Part shown: in pieces, positions 1 through 8,779 of the stretch
Position numbering within the stretch: the stretch's first letter is position 1
Layout: every line of letters starts with the position of its first letter
From: Actinomycetospora lemnae
Lineage (GTDB): Bacteria > Actinomycetota > Actinomycetes > Mycobacteriales > Pseudonocardiaceae
Direction: 5' to 3'
DNA: 61,114 bases
Assembly: GCF_028737315.1 (NCBI RefSeq)
Contig: NZ_JAQZAO010000022.1
Coordinates: 1 to 61,114, forward strand
Made by a program: the position numbers and the translations under genes
The notes under the pieces: generated by a model
Seen by the model: only the letters and a program-made list of their open reading frames with translations
Told to the model about the DNA's origin: nothing
Database searches by the model: none

Positions 1-96
1 CTCCAACAACCGGAACTGCTCGGCGCGCAGCGCGACCATCCGCGCCCGGGCACGCTCGAGCAGCACCCGCCCGGCCACACCCACCCGTTCGCTCAC
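1..96 (-). CDS. Partial gene (N-terminus only), possibly a DUF222/HNH endonuclease-type protein
   Basis: A GTG-initiated reading frame of 32 codons runs off the left edge of the window. The visible peptide is Arg/Glu/Leu-rich and helical, ending in a segment like ALRAEQFRLLE. That resembles the start of actinobacterial DUF222/HNH proteins, but so short a piece cannot establish the family. The 219 bases between it and the next gene hold nothing I can identify. Confidence 0.4.
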   Translation of the reverse strand, partial: MSERVGVAGRVLLERARARMVALRAEQFRLLE

Positions 97-315
97 GTGT
101 TCGAACCTAGCCCCGACCCCCGACACTGCTGCTCGGGGAAGCTGAGACACCCTCAGCGAACGGCGCTCCGTTCTCCGGACCGCACAGGCGGCAACCGGGA
201 GCGCGTCACGGCGATGAGGCGGCCGCGGTCATCTCGACCTGGACCGTTGGGAGTGGCCGTCGAACACCGCGCCGCGGACAGGAACACACGCCGGCGGCCC
301 GGAGGACAGGGGCTC

Positions 316-615
316 TCAGAGCTCCATCGCGAGCAGCCGGGAGCTCAACGACTTGCCGTGCGTGTCCAGCGCCGTCGACACCGTCACGCCGCCCCCGCGC
401 ACCCCGGAGCAGACGAACTGCAGCGCGTACACCAGCGGCAGCTCGTGGCGCACGACGTCGCCGGCGACCCACGGCTCGAGGTGGGCACGGACCCGCTCGA
501 CCGACAGCGACCGCACCAGCTCGGGGTACGCGGCGTCGTCGTACGGCACGACCGTCAGCGTCGCGACCGTGCCCTTGTCGCCCGCCCGGCAGTGCGCGAG
601 GTCATGCAGCCGCAC
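316..615 (-). CDS. AtuA-family C-terminal-domain protein, encoded as a separate gene
   Basis: A 99-residue protein opening with LHDLAHCRAGDKGT, which matches the C-terminal small domain (L-x-x-L-A-x-x-R-x-G-D-K-G) that ends full-length AtuA-like proteins of acyclic terpene utilisation. Here it is a free-standing gene. Its GTG start lies inside the end of the upstream DUF1446 gene (14-base overlap), so the two are probably translationally coupled and their products act together. The substrate is unknown. The transporter upstream suggests the pair handles an imported organic acid or its CoA ester; that is inference. Confidence 0.75.
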   Translation of the reverse strand: MRLHDLAHCRAGDKGTVATLTVVPYDDAAYPELVRSLSVERVRAHLEPWVAGDVVRHELPLVYALQFVCSGVRGGGVTVSTALDTHGKSLSSRLLAMEL

Positions 616-1903
616 CGACGGCCTCCAGGATCGTGGTCCGCGGGTGCACGGCGCTGCGCGGTACGAGCGTCGAGACCACCCCGAGGACGGGCGTCCGGTG
701 CACGCGCACGCCCCCGCCGCCGGCTGGCCCGTTGGTGTAGAGCGCCTCGACCTCGTGGCCGACGGCGTCGAGCACGGCCGGGTCGTCGCCGCGCGCCGCG
801 ACCCGCAGCCGGGCGTCCTCGGGGCCACCGCGCACCTCGATCCGGGGCGCGACCGGCAGCCCCGCCAGCCGGGTGGCGACGACGTCGGCGGCCAGGCGGC
901 CCCGGGCGTCCGCCCCCGGACCGACGTAGGAGATCTCGGCCTCGACCCGCGTGCCGGCACGGTGGCCCACACTGACCTTGAGCCGGTCCGGGCGCGGCCG
1001 CCCGCGGGCGCCGTGGACACGCACCCGGTCGGGACCGGCGTCGTCCACCCGCACGCCGCGCAGGTCGAGCAGGACGTCGGGGGTGACGTAGCCCGACGGG
1101 TCGGTGACCTCGTAGAGCAGCTGCTCGCGGACGGTGTGCCGGTCGAGGCGCCCGCCGGTGCCGTCGAGCTTGCCGTAGGTGGCCGACCCGTCGGCGGCGA
1201 CGTCCGCGAAGGGGAAGCCGAGGTGGGCGAGGTCGGGCACGTCGAACCTCCCCGGGTCGGCGGCGTACCCGCCGGTCAGCTGGCCGGCGCACTCGAGCAG
1301 GTGGCCGACGAGCGTTCCGGCTGCCGTGACGTCGACGTCGTCGGGCGCCCACCCGAGGCGCTGGGCCAGCGGCGCGAGGAACAACGACGGGTCGGCGACG
1401 CGGCCGGTGACGACGACCTGCGCGCCGGCCTCGAGCGCGGGCGTGATCGCGTCGGCGCCGAGGTAGGCGTTGGCCGACACGATCTCCCCGTGCTCGCGCA
1501 GCGGGCGGCCGTCCTCCAGCGCGGGAGCGCCGAGGTCGAGCACGTCGAGCACGTCGTCGCCGGTCACGACGCCGACGCTCGCCCGCGCCCCGAGGTCGTC
1601 GAGCAACGCCCGCACCGCGCGGCCGGCCGCGACCGGGTTCGCCGCGCCCATGTTGGTGAGCACCCGGGTCCCCCGCTCGAGCGCGACCGGGAGCAGGGGC
1701 GCGAGCCGGGCGTGCAGGCGCGGGTCGTGGCCGGCGTCGGGGTCGGCGAGACGCCGTTGCTGGCCGAGGGCGATGGTGCGCTCGGCGAGGCACTCCAGGA
1801 CGAGGTCGTCCAGGTCGCCGCGCGCGGCCAGGTCGACGGCGGGGTCGAAGCGGTCGCCGGCGAAGCCCGCGCCGCTGCCGATCCGCACGGTCGTCGGCGT
1901 CAT
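602..1903 (-). CDS. Acyclic terpene utilisation AtuA-like protein (DUF1446)
   Basis: A 433-residue protein with the DUF1446/AtuA signature: the N-terminal IGSGAGFAGDR, the central LTNMGAANP, a VTGRVADPSLFLAPL segment and GKLDGTGG. AtuA of Pseudomonas belongs to the citronellol/geranyl-CoA pathway, but the exact activity of most relatives is unknown. The ATG overlaps the TGA of the CitMHS transporter (ATGA), placing the three genes in one operon: transporter, large domain, small domain. Compared with full-length AtuA the protein stops before the C-terminal domain, which the next gene supplies. Confidence 0.85.
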   Translation of the reverse strand: MTPTTVRIGSGAGFAGDRFDPAVDLAARGDLDDLVLECLAERTIALGQQRRLADPDAGHDPRLHARLAPLLPVALERGTRVLTNMGAANPVAAGRAVRALLDDLGARASVGVVTGDDVLDVLDLGAPALEDGRPLREHGEIVSANAYLGADAITPALEAGAQVVVTGRVADPSLFLAPLAQRLGWAPDDVDVTAAGTLVGHLLECAGQLTGGYAADPGRFDVPDLAHLGFPFADVAADGSATYGKLDGTGGRLDRHTVREQLLYEVTDPSGYVTPDVLLDLRGVRVDDAGPDRVRVHGARGRPRPDRLKVSVGHRAGTRVEAEISYVGPGADARGRLAADVVATRLAGLPVAPRIEVRGGPEDARLRVAARGDDPAVLDAVGHEVEALYTNGPAGGGGVRVHRTPVLGVVSTLVPRSAVHPRTTILEAVGAAA

Positions 1904-3333
1904 CAGATCACCCCGGTGAGGAGGGCGACGGCGGTCATGACGAGCGTGCTGCCGAACGCCCAGCCGAAGACGAAGCGCTGGTGGGCGCCGAAGTCGACGC
2001 GGGTCAGGCCGACGAGGATGAAGGTCGACGCGGTCAGCGGGCTGAGCGGGAAGCCGGTGGTCATCTGCCCGAGGATCGCCGCCCGGGCCACCTCGGCCGG
2101 CGCGCCGCCGAGGGCGCCGGCCGTCTCGGCGAGCACCGGCAGCACCCCGAAGTAGTAGGCGTCGGGGGTGAAGACCAGCGACAGTGGCATGCCGGTCACC
2201 GCGACGAGGGTGGGCAGCAGGCCGCCGGCCGCGTCGGGGATCACCGACACCAGCGCCCGCGCCATCGCCTCGATCATGCCCGTGCCGCCGAGGATGCCGG
2301 TGAAGACGCCGGCCGCGAAGATCATCGTGACGACGAGGACGACGCTGCGGCCGTGGCGCTCGAGGAGCTCCTGCTGCTGGGTCCACCGCGGCGCGTTGAT
2401 CAGGAGCGCGACCACGAAGGCGGCGAGGAAGACCACCGGCAGCTCGGCGAGCTGCAGGAGCAGGACCACGAGCAGCGCGAGCGTGACCACGGCGTTGAGC
2501 CAGAAGCGCACCTGGTCGGCGCGGGTGCGGCGCGTCGTCCGCGTCAGGGTCCCGACGGCGCCGTCCCCGCTGTCCCCGTCGTCCCCGCTGTGCCCGTCGT
2601 CCCCGCTGTCCCGGCCGGTCGCACCGTCGGAGCCGTCCCCACCGCCGGACGGCGGAGGGGTCTCCCCCTCGCCCGTCCGTGCCGACGCGCCCACGGCGAG
2701 CGGCTCGTCCAGCGTGATCACACCCAGCCGCTTGCGCTCCGCGCGTCCGATCACCCACGACGCGAGCACGACCCACGCGATGCCGGCCGCCATCGCCGGG
2801 AGCAGCGGCACGAAGATCTCGCTGGCGGGGAGGTCGAGCGCGGCCATGGCCCGGGCGGTCGGCCCGCCCCACGGGACCATGTTCATCACGCCCGCCCCGA
2901 GACAGACCAGGGCGGCCAGGACGATCCGGCGCATCCCCAGCCGTTCGTAGATGGGCAGCATCGCCGTGACCATGATCAGGAACGTCGAGGCGCCGTCGCC
3001 GTCGAGGGCGACGAGGACGGTGAGCACAGCGGTCCCGACGCAGATCTTCAGCGGGTCGCCGCCTGCCCAGCGGACGACGCGGCGGATGGCGGGGTCGAAC
3101 AGGCCCGCGTCGATCATCAGGCAGAAGTAGAGGACCGCGAACGTGATCATGATGGCGACCGGTGCGACCTGCTCGAGGCCGTCGAGCACCAGGTCGCCGA
3201 GCTCGCCCCCGGCGCCGACGGCCACCGCGGCCAGGGCCGGGATGACGGTCAGCGCGAACAGGACCGAGACCCGGCGCGAGAGCACGGCCGCCAGGAAGAC
3301 GGCGATGGTGAGGAAACCGGCCGCGGCGAGCAT
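1903..3333 (-). CDS. CitMHS-family citrate/metal symporter
   Basis: About 476 residues of mostly hydrophobic sequence with roughly ten to twelve membrane segments. It has the CitMHS landmarks: MVPWGGPTARAMAAL near residue 160 and a second-half repeat around GFPLSPLTAS. Family members import citrate or related tricarboxylates as metal complexes with protons. A hydrophilic Gly/Asp/Ser-rich cytoplasmic loop, about residues 225-270, separates the two halves. I chose the ATG with GGAGG six bases upstream over an in-frame ATG 21 bases earlier. It is divergent from the damaged LysR gene, its likely former regulator, and heads the AtuA-like operon. Confidence 0.85.
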   Translation of the reverse strand: MLAAAGFLTIAVFLAAVLSRRVSVLFALTVIPALAAVAVGAGGELGDLVLDGLEQVAPVAIMITFAVLYFCLMIDAGLFDPAIRRVVRWAGGDPLKICVGTAVLTVLVALDGDGASTFLIMVTAMLPIYERLGMRRIVLAALVCLGAGVMNMVPWGGPTARAMAALDLPASEIFVPLLPAMAAGIAWVVLASWVIGRAERKRLGVITLDEPLAVGASARTGEGETPPPSGGGDGSDGATGRDSGDDGHSGDDGDSGDGAVGTLTRTTRRTRADQVRFWLNAVVTLALLVVLLLQLAELPVVFLAAFVVALLINAPRWTQQQELLERHGRSVVLVVTMIFAAGVFTGILGGTGMIEAMARALVSVIPDAAGGLLPTLVAVTGMPLSLVFTPDAYYFGVLPVLAETAGALGGAPAEVARAAILGQMTTGFPLSPLTASTFILVGLTRVDFGAHQRFVFGWAFGSTLVMTAVALLTGVI

Positions 3334-3477
3334 CGTCGACCTCCGGGTCAGCACGGCTGCACCGGACCGTCGGCCCGCTGCAGGAGGTGGTCCGGGTCAC
3401 GCCCGGTGCCGTGACGATGGCCAGGCGTACCTATGCTCGTCAAAGACCGATCGGCGATGGATTGATGCAGGCAGAGC

Positions 3478-4002
3478 ATGGACGTCACGCTGCAGCAGCT
3501 GCGGGTGATCGTCGCCGTGCACGAGGCGGGCGGCTTCACGGCGGCTGCCGAGTCCCTGCGGGTCGCGCAGCCGTCGCTGAGCCGCACCGTCGCCGAGGTG
3601 GAGCGCCGCCTGGGCGCCGGCCTCTTAGGCCGCGACGACCCCGGGCAGCAGGAGCGGGTCCGGGTGGCGACGCTGCCGTCGCTCGCCATCCGCCACCACG
3701 TCGACCACGCCCTGGTCGCCGCCGACGTCCGACCCCGCCGGGTCGTCGCGGCGCGCAACGTCGCGGCGGTCGCGGGGCTGGTCGCCGCGGGGCTCGGCGT
3801 CAGCGCGGTCCCGGGCCTGGTCGTGCCGCTGACCGGCTTCGCCGACCTCGTCGCCGTCCCGCTCGACGCCCCCGTCGTCGTGCGCCGGATGGCCCTCGTG
3901 CGCGGGGAGGGCGTCTCGCCCGCGGCCGCGGCGTTCGCCGACCTGCTCGTCGGCGCCGACGACCGCCCGGCCCTCCCCCGCTTCGCGCGCTGGCTCCCGT
4001 GA
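3478..4002 (+). pseudogene. LysR-family regulator with internal deletions
   Basis: The 174-residue product begins with a good LysR helix-turn-helix (residues 3-50, TLQQLRVIVAVHEAGGF and SLSRTVAEVERRLGA). It then jumps to RVRVATLPSLA, the first strand of the effector domain, and almost at once to the second half of that domain (AAVAGLVAAGLGVSAVPGLVVPL). LysR proteins are usually about 300 residues. The linker helix and most of the first effector subdomain are missing, yet the frame stays open, so it looks like two in-frame deletions. It is divergent from the CitMHS gene, the usual place for a regulator of that transporter. Effector sensing is probably lost; DNA binding may survive. Confidence 0.7.
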
Positions 4003-4147
4003 GCCGGACGAGGCGGTGGGGCGCCGGGTCGGCGTGACGCTGCTGGTGCTCGTCCTGCTCCTGGCGCGCCCCTGCTCGGCGAGCCCGAGCGGTTCGCGGC
4101 GGTGCTGCGCCCGCCGCTCGACGCCCTGGGCTGACACGGTGGGCACC

Positions 4148-4525
4148 ATGAGCTTCTTCGTGCGCCCGGCGGGCGAGGGCGACCGCTACGAGTTCGGCGG
4201 CGCGACGTTCACGGTGAAGGCCGACGGCGACGACACCGAGGGCCGGGTCGGCGTGATGGAGCAGTCCGGCCCGCCCGGGCTGACGGTGCCGCCGCACACC
4301 CACGACGGCGAGGACGAGATGTTCTACGTGCTCTCCGGCGAGCTGCGCGGGTTCTGCGGCGACGAGCGGTTCACCGCGTCGGAGGGCTCGTTCCTCTTCC
4401 TGCCCCGCGACGTCGAGCACGGCTTCGAGGTGGTCGGCGACCGCCCCGCCCGAGCGCTGACGATCGTGGGACCGGCGAAGTTCGACGCGCTCATCCGGTC
4501 GCAGGGCCGCCCGCTGACCTCCTAG
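4148..4525 (+). CDS. Cupin-domain protein
   Basis: 125 residues forming one small cupin. Motif 1 is PHTHDGEDEMFYVLSGELRG (His-x-His and the downstream Glu as metal ligands) and motif 2 is LPRDVEHGFEV with the final His. Stand-alone cupins of this size include sensors and small dioxygenases or isomerases; nothing narrows the function. The ATG was chosen because the cupin fold begins just after it, and the preceding in-frame sequence is Cys/Arg-rich and non-homologous. Confidence 0.8.
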   Translation: MSFFVRPAGEGDRYEFGGATFTVKADGDDTEGRVGVMEQSGPPGLTVPPHTHDGEDEMFYVLSGELRGFCGDERFTASEGSFLFLPRDVEHGFEVVGDRPARALTIVGPAKFDALIRSQGRPLTS

Positions 4526-4548
4526 GCTGGGTGCGGGAGGGGGACGCC

Positions 4549-4779
4549 GTGCGGGACGAGGAACTGATCGTCGAGTTCGCGCTGACGCGGCTCGACCACC
4601 CCGGGCTCGACCTGGAGGAGACCGCCGCGCTGCTCGTGCGCCGGGTGGGCCCGGAGCAGATGCTCGCGTTCGCGTCGCAGAACCTCGCCGACCGGGGCGA
4701 GCTGCGCGGCGCCCTGTTCGACGCGGCCGTCGAGCGGGTCGTGCGCGTGGTGCTGCAGCTGCGCGACGCGCCGCTCTGA
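4549..4779 (+). CDS. Small hypothetical protein
   Basis: 76 residues, acidic and mainly helical, with no recognised domain. The GTG start is preceded five bases upstream by a strong purine run (GGAGGGGG), and coding-type third-position GC is kept throughout. It follows the cupin gene after 23 bases and may be co-transcribed with it. No membrane segment or signal peptide is visible. Confidence 0.6.
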   Translation: MRDEELIVEFALTRLDHPGLDLEETAALLVRRVGPEQMLAFASQNLADRGELRGALFDAAVERVVRVVLQLRDAPL

Positions 4780-4788
4780 CGGCCCGGC

Positions 4789-5562
4789 TCACGCCCGCCG
4801 GCGCTCGGGCGGCGGCACCGACACCCAGGTGAGGTGCTTGCCGTGCCGGTCGTCGCCGGACGACCGCCCGCGCAGCCGCCGCCCGACCCACGGCAGGACG
4901 TGCTCGCGGTAGTACCGCAGCTCGGTGACGACGCCCCGCGTGCTCGGCGCGCCGGCGGGTCCCGCGGCGGGCGCCGGCCCCTCCCCGATCCCGGCGAGCA
5001 CGAGGTCGGCGGCACGGCGGTGGCCAGCGGGCCCGAGGTGGAGCCGGTCGGGCGACCAGTAGCCGGGCCGCCGGATCTCGGCGTCGTGGAAGACGTCGAC
5101 GAACGCGGTGCCGTGCGTGGCGGCGAGCTCGGCGATGCCGGCGGTGAGCAGTTCTCCGCGGCGTCGCACCACGTTGCCGAACGGGAGCCGCTGCGACGGG
5201 TCGGCGCCCGAGATGAGCACCACCCGTACACCGGCCCCGGTCGCGCGGCGCACGGCCCGCTCGGTCAGGGCGACGAGGTCGTCGACGGCGATGTGCCGGC
5301 GCAGCATGTCGTTGCCGCCGCCGTTGAGCGTGAGCAGCGTCGGGCGCGGCTCCAGCGCGAGGGCGGCGTCGAGCTGCTCGGTGACGATCGGGCCGAGCAG
5401 CCGGCCGCGCACCGCGAGGTTCGCGTACCCGATCGGCTCGCCGCGCGACGCGGCCAGACCGGCCGCGACGAGGTCGGCCCACCCGCGGGTCGCCCCGTCG
5501 CCGACCTCGTCACCCACGCCCTCGGTGAAGCTGTCCCCGATCGCGAAGTACACGGCGACCAT
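4789..5562 (-). CDS. SGNH/GDSL-family hydrolase
   Basis: 257 residues with the four SGNH blocks: GDSFTEG (Ser11 nucleophile), the Gly in the AVRGRLLG region, GGGND (Asn84, oxyanion hole) and DRLHL (Asp172 and His175). This is a lipase/esterase or acyl-carbohydrate esterase fold acting on small esters. No signal peptide is seen, so it is probably cytoplasmic. It lies 12 bases after the kinase gene on the same strand, so the two may share a transcript. The last 50 residues are Arg-rich and less conserved. Confidence 0.85.
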   Translation of the reverse strand: MVAVYFAIGDSFTEGVGDEVGDGATRGWADLVAAGLAASRGEPIGYANLAVRGRLLGPIVTEQLDAALALEPRPTLLTLNGGGNDMLRRHIAVDDLVALTERAVRRATGAGVRVVLISGADPSQRLPFGNVVRRRGELLTAGIAELAATHGTAFVDVFHDAEIRRPGYWSPDRLHLGPAGHRRAADLVLAGIGEGPAPAAGPAGAPSTRGVVTELRYYREHVLPWVGRRLRGRSSGDDRHGKHLTWVSVPPPERRRA

Positions 5563-5574
5563 CCTCCGCGAGGA

Positions 5575-7350
5575 TCAGCCGCCGATCTCCGCCCGGGGCC
5601 GGAAGTGCAGCTGGTTCCACACCGCCCACGACTGGTCCATCGTCGCCGTGCGGATCTCCCAGCTGTACGGGAGGCCGTCGTAGAGGCCGGTCGAGTAGAT
5701 CGTCCCGTCGCGCTCCGCGGTGTAGAGCGGGCCCTGGGACGCGCCACCGGGCAGCGACCAGGTCTGGTACTGGTCGACGCGCGGCCCGAGCGTCTCGGTG
5801 TCGCGGTAGAAGGCCTGGGCCCCTGCCGTGTCGGGCCAGCGGGCGAAGATCACCCGCGCGTCCGGGGCGACGCCCGGGTAGCGGCAGATGACCGCCTCGG
5901 CGGGGTCGACCCCGGTGCTGGTGGTGAGCCGGTCCTGCGGGCCCGACGGGCGGCAGTCGGCGCCGGCGGCGTCGGGGAAGACCTCGGTGACCGAGAGCTG
6001 GGCGGTGCCCGAGGAGGGTGCGGACGGTGCCGACGGGGACGAGGGGCCGGCCGGTGCCGACGGGGTCGACGCCGACGGCGGGGCGGCCGTGGTCGTCGTC
6101 CCGGCGTTGCGCTGCACGAGCAGCGCGACCGCCCCGACGACCACGAGCAGCAGGACGACCACGACGCCCGCCACGATCGCGGCCGTCCTCCCGTTGTCCC
6201 GCCCGCCCTGCTCCGGGGACCGGCCGCCGGGCTCGGTGTACCGGACGGTGCCGGGCGCGGGAGGCGGCGGGGGGAACGGCCCGGGGCCGCCCATGGGCAT
6301 GCCGGTGCCCGCCGTCCGGTACGGGGCCGGCCCCTGGGACGGGCGCCACGGCTCGGGCCCCGACGCGGGGCGCGGACCGGGGACCACCGTCGGCGTCGCG
6401 CCCTGCGGCCCGGAGGCCCGCGGTGCCGGGCCGGGCGCCGGGCTCGTCGTGGTCGGCTGCTCGCCGCCCACCCGCTCTCCCCGGAGCGCCGCGGCCGCGT
6501 CGACGGCCAGGTCGCCGGCGGTGGCGTAGCGGCGGGCCGGGTCCTTGGCCATCGCGGTCGCGAGCACGGCGTCGAGCGCCGGCGGCGAGCCCGGCGCGAC
6601 CTCGGACAGGCGCGGCGGGGTCTCGTTGAGGTGGTCGTACATCAGCGCCGGGCCCTCGGACACGAACGGCGGGCGCCCGGCGATGGCCTCGAACAGCAGG
6701 CAGCCCAGCGCGTAGACGTCGACCCGGCGGTCCAGGTCGCGGTTCAGGAAGAGCTCGGGCGCCATGTAGGCGAGGGTCCCGATCGCCGTCCCCGTGCCGG
6801 TGAGCGACTGCGCGCCCGCGCCGACCGCCCGCACGATGCCGAAGTCGACGAGGTAGACGAAGTCGCGCCCGCGGTGCTGGGTGATGAGCACGTTGGACGG
6901 CTTGACGTCCCGGTGGACGAGGCCGTCGTCGTGCGCGGCGTCGAGGGCCTCCGCGACCTGGTGCACGATCTCCACCGCCCGCGCCGGCTCGAGGCGTCCG
7001 TGGCGCTCGATCTCCTCGGCGAGGTCGACGCCCGACACCAGGCGCATGTCGATGAACAGGTGCCCGTCGATGGTGCCGAAGTCGTGGATCGGGATGACGT
7101 GCGGCGACGACAGCCGGGCCGCGGTGCGCGACTCGCGGCGGAAGCGCTCCTGGTACTCCCCGTCATCGGCCAGGCCGCCGTGCAGCCGCTTGAGCGCGAC
7201 GGTGCGCTGGCGGCTGGTGTCGTAGGCGCGGAAGACCTCGCCCATCCCGCCCCGCCCGATGCGCTCCTCCAGGCGGTACGGCCCGAACATCTCCGCGGGC
7301 CCGCCCGACGGGTCGCTCGGCGGCGTGTGGCCCGGGGCCTCGGTGCTCAT
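5575..7350 (-). CDS. PknB-type membrane serine/threonine protein kinase
   Basis: 591 residues. The kinase domain covers about residues 24-290: glycine loop GRGGMGEVF, catalytic Lys54, HRDVKPSN (146-153), DFG (169-171) and APE (197-199). A Pro/Gly-rich juxtamembrane linker follows (about 295-388), then one membrane helix (about 389-413), then a Thr/Ser/Pro-rich stretch and an extracellular domain with two cysteines that may form a disulfide. No PASTA repeats are present, so the sensor differs from PknB itself. The ATG chosen has AGGAG upstream; an upstream in-frame start would add an unlikely basic leader. Confidence 0.9.
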   Translation of the reverse strand: MSTEAPGHTPPSDPSGGPAEMFGPYRLEERIGRGGMGEVFRAYDTSRQRTVALKRLHGGLADDGEYQERFRRESRTAARLSSPHVIPIHDFGTIDGHLFIDMRLVSGVDLAEEIERHGRLEPARAVEIVHQVAEALDAAHDDGLVHRDVKPSNVLITQHRGRDFVYLVDFGIVRAVGAGAQSLTGTGTAIGTLAYMAPELFLNRDLDRRVDVYALGCLLFEAIAGRPPFVSEGPALMYDHLNETPPRLSEVAPGSPPALDAVLATAMAKDPARRYATAGDLAVDAAAALRGERVGGEQPTTTSPAPGPAPRASGPQGATPTVVPGPRPASGPEPWRPSQGPAPYRTAGTGMPMGGPGPFPPPPPAPGTVRYTEPGGRSPEQGGRDNGRTAAIVAGVVVVLLLVVVGAVALLVQRNAGTTTTAAPPSASTPSAPAGPSSPSAPSAPSSGTAQLSVTEVFPDAAGADCRPSGPQDRLTTSTGVDPAEAVICRYPGVAPDARVIFARWPDTAGAQAFYRDTETLGPRVDQYQTWSLPGGASQGPLYTAERDGTIYSTGLYDGLPYSWEIRTATMDQSWAVWNQLHFRPRAEIGG

Positions 7351-7719
7351 GGGTGGCGTCTCCTGGGTCACGGGTGACCTGGTCCTGGCTCGGCCCCCAG
7401 CGATGATGTCACCGAGAGTATGCGTGATCGCCCTCCGATGGGCCAACAGGTCCGTCATCGTACGTCAGGCGCTACTTTCCGTGCTCGCCGTCACGAACGG
7501 GGTGCAGCAGGGAGCAGAGCACCGAGGACGCCGCCCGCGCGTGGTCGCTCTCGGAGGAGCTCACGGGGATCCGCTTCCGCACGGACAGGGTGGACGGTGC
7601 GCGCCCGCTGCCCCGGTCGCGCAGCATGCACGTCCGAGTCCCGAGACGACCTGAGCCTGGCCGACCTCGCGGACGGCCCACCGGCCGTCCCCGCGGTCGT
7701 CCCCGGAAGGAGCCCACGC
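7351..7719. other. 369-base intergenic region with a possible dehydrogenase remnant
   Basis: This divergent spacer separates the kinase from the HSL-type esterase and should hold both promoters; no clear -35/-10 pair stands out. At 7512-7577 the + strand translates to a segment ending ARAWSLSEELTGIRF. This resembles the C-terminal tail of short-chain dehydrogenases, but it has neither a start nor a stop of its own. Confidence 0.4.
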
Positions 7720-8706
7720 GTGTCCGACACCCTCGACCGGCTGCAGCCCGATCTCCGCCTGCCCGCGCGCCTCATGTCGGCCGCGCTCGGGCGGCAGCGC
7801 AGCGTGGAGGACCTCCGGCGCCCGCCCGGTGCGGTCAACCGGGTGATCTCCGAGGTCGCCCGCCGGCGCGTGCCGAAGACGCTCCGCGTCCACGAGGAGA
7901 GCGTTCCCCGCGCCGACGGGTCGCGGCTGCGGCTGCTCGTCATCCGGCCCCGGCGGCCGCGGCGCGACGTCCCGGGCCTGCTCTGGCTGCACGGCGGCGG
8001 CTACCTCACCGGCGAGCCGGAGCAGGGCATCGGGATCGTGCGGTCGTTCGTCGAGGGCAGCGGCTGCGTCGTCGTCGCCCCCGCCTACCGCCTCAGCGTC
8101 GACGCGCCCTACCCGGCGGCCCGCGACGACGCCTACGCGGCGCTGCTGTGGCTGCGCGACCACGCCGACGAGCTCGGGGTGCGCCGCGACCAGCTCGCCG
8201 TCGGCGGCAACAGCGCGGGCGGCGGGCTGACGGCCGCGACGACGCTCTACGCGCGCGACCGCGGCGAGGTGTCGGTGGCGTTCCAGATGCCGCTCTACCC
8301 CATGATCGACGACCGCACCCCCGTCGACGTCCTCGACGACGCCCCCGTGTGGGACGCGGTCACCAACCGGAACGCCTGGTCGATGTACCTCGGCGACCGC
8401 GACGGCACCGACGACGTCCCCGCCTACGCCGCGCCGGCACGCTGCACCGACCACACCGGCCTCCCGCCGACGATGACCTTCGTCGGCGACGTCGACCCCT
8501 TCCACGAGGAGACCACCCGCTACGTCGAGGCGCTGCGCGCGGCGGGCGTGCCCGTCGAGTTCCGGGTGGTCGAGGGCGCGTTCCACGGCTTCGACGTGAT
8601 CGCGTCGAGCGCGCGCGCCACCCGCGAGGCCGTGGCGTTCCGCGACCAGTGGTTCGGCCACGCCGTGCGGGCGTACCGGGCCCCGCAGCCCCCGGGTGCT
8701 CAGTAG
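7720..8706 (+). CDS. Alpha/beta hydrolase of the hormone-sensitive-lipase family
   Basis: 328 residues with the HSL esterase motifs: HGGG oxyanion motif (residues 91-94), nucleophile Ser165 in GNSAG, Asp in DVDPFHEE and His in GAFHGFD. These enzymes cleave short-chain acyl esters and need no cofactor. The GTG start has GGAAGGAG seven bases upstream. No signal peptide is visible. The gene stands alone between the kinase, which is divergent, and the CGNR gene, which is convergent. Confidence 0.9.
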   Translation: MSDTLDRLQPDLRLPARLMSAALGRQRSVEDLRRPPGAVNRVISEVARRRVPKTLRVHEESVPRADGSRLRLLVIRPRRPRRDVPGLLWLHGGGYLTGEPEQGIGIVRSFVEGSGCVVVAPAYRLSVDAPYPAARDDAYAALLWLRDHADELGVRRDQLAVGGNSAGGGLTAATTLYARDRGEVSVAFQMPLYPMIDDRTPVDVLDDAPVWDAVTNRNAWSMYLGDRDGTDDVPAYAAPARCTDHTGLPPTMTFVGDVDPFHEETTRYVEALRAAGVPVEFRVVEGAFHGFDVIASSARATREAVAFRDQWFGHAVRAYRAPQPPGAQ

Positions 8707-8779
8707 GACCTCGGCAGCCCGAGGACGTTCGGGAGATCCCGTACTCCTCGGCGTAGCCCATGCCGCCAGTCCACGGCGC

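Noticed and set aside
602..3400. One 932-codon open frame on the minus strand spanning transporter and AtuA regions
   Set aside because: Only its end is the AtuA-like protein; the front is the wrong frame of the CitMHS transporter, kept open by high GC, and reads as Arg/Gly-rich nonsense.
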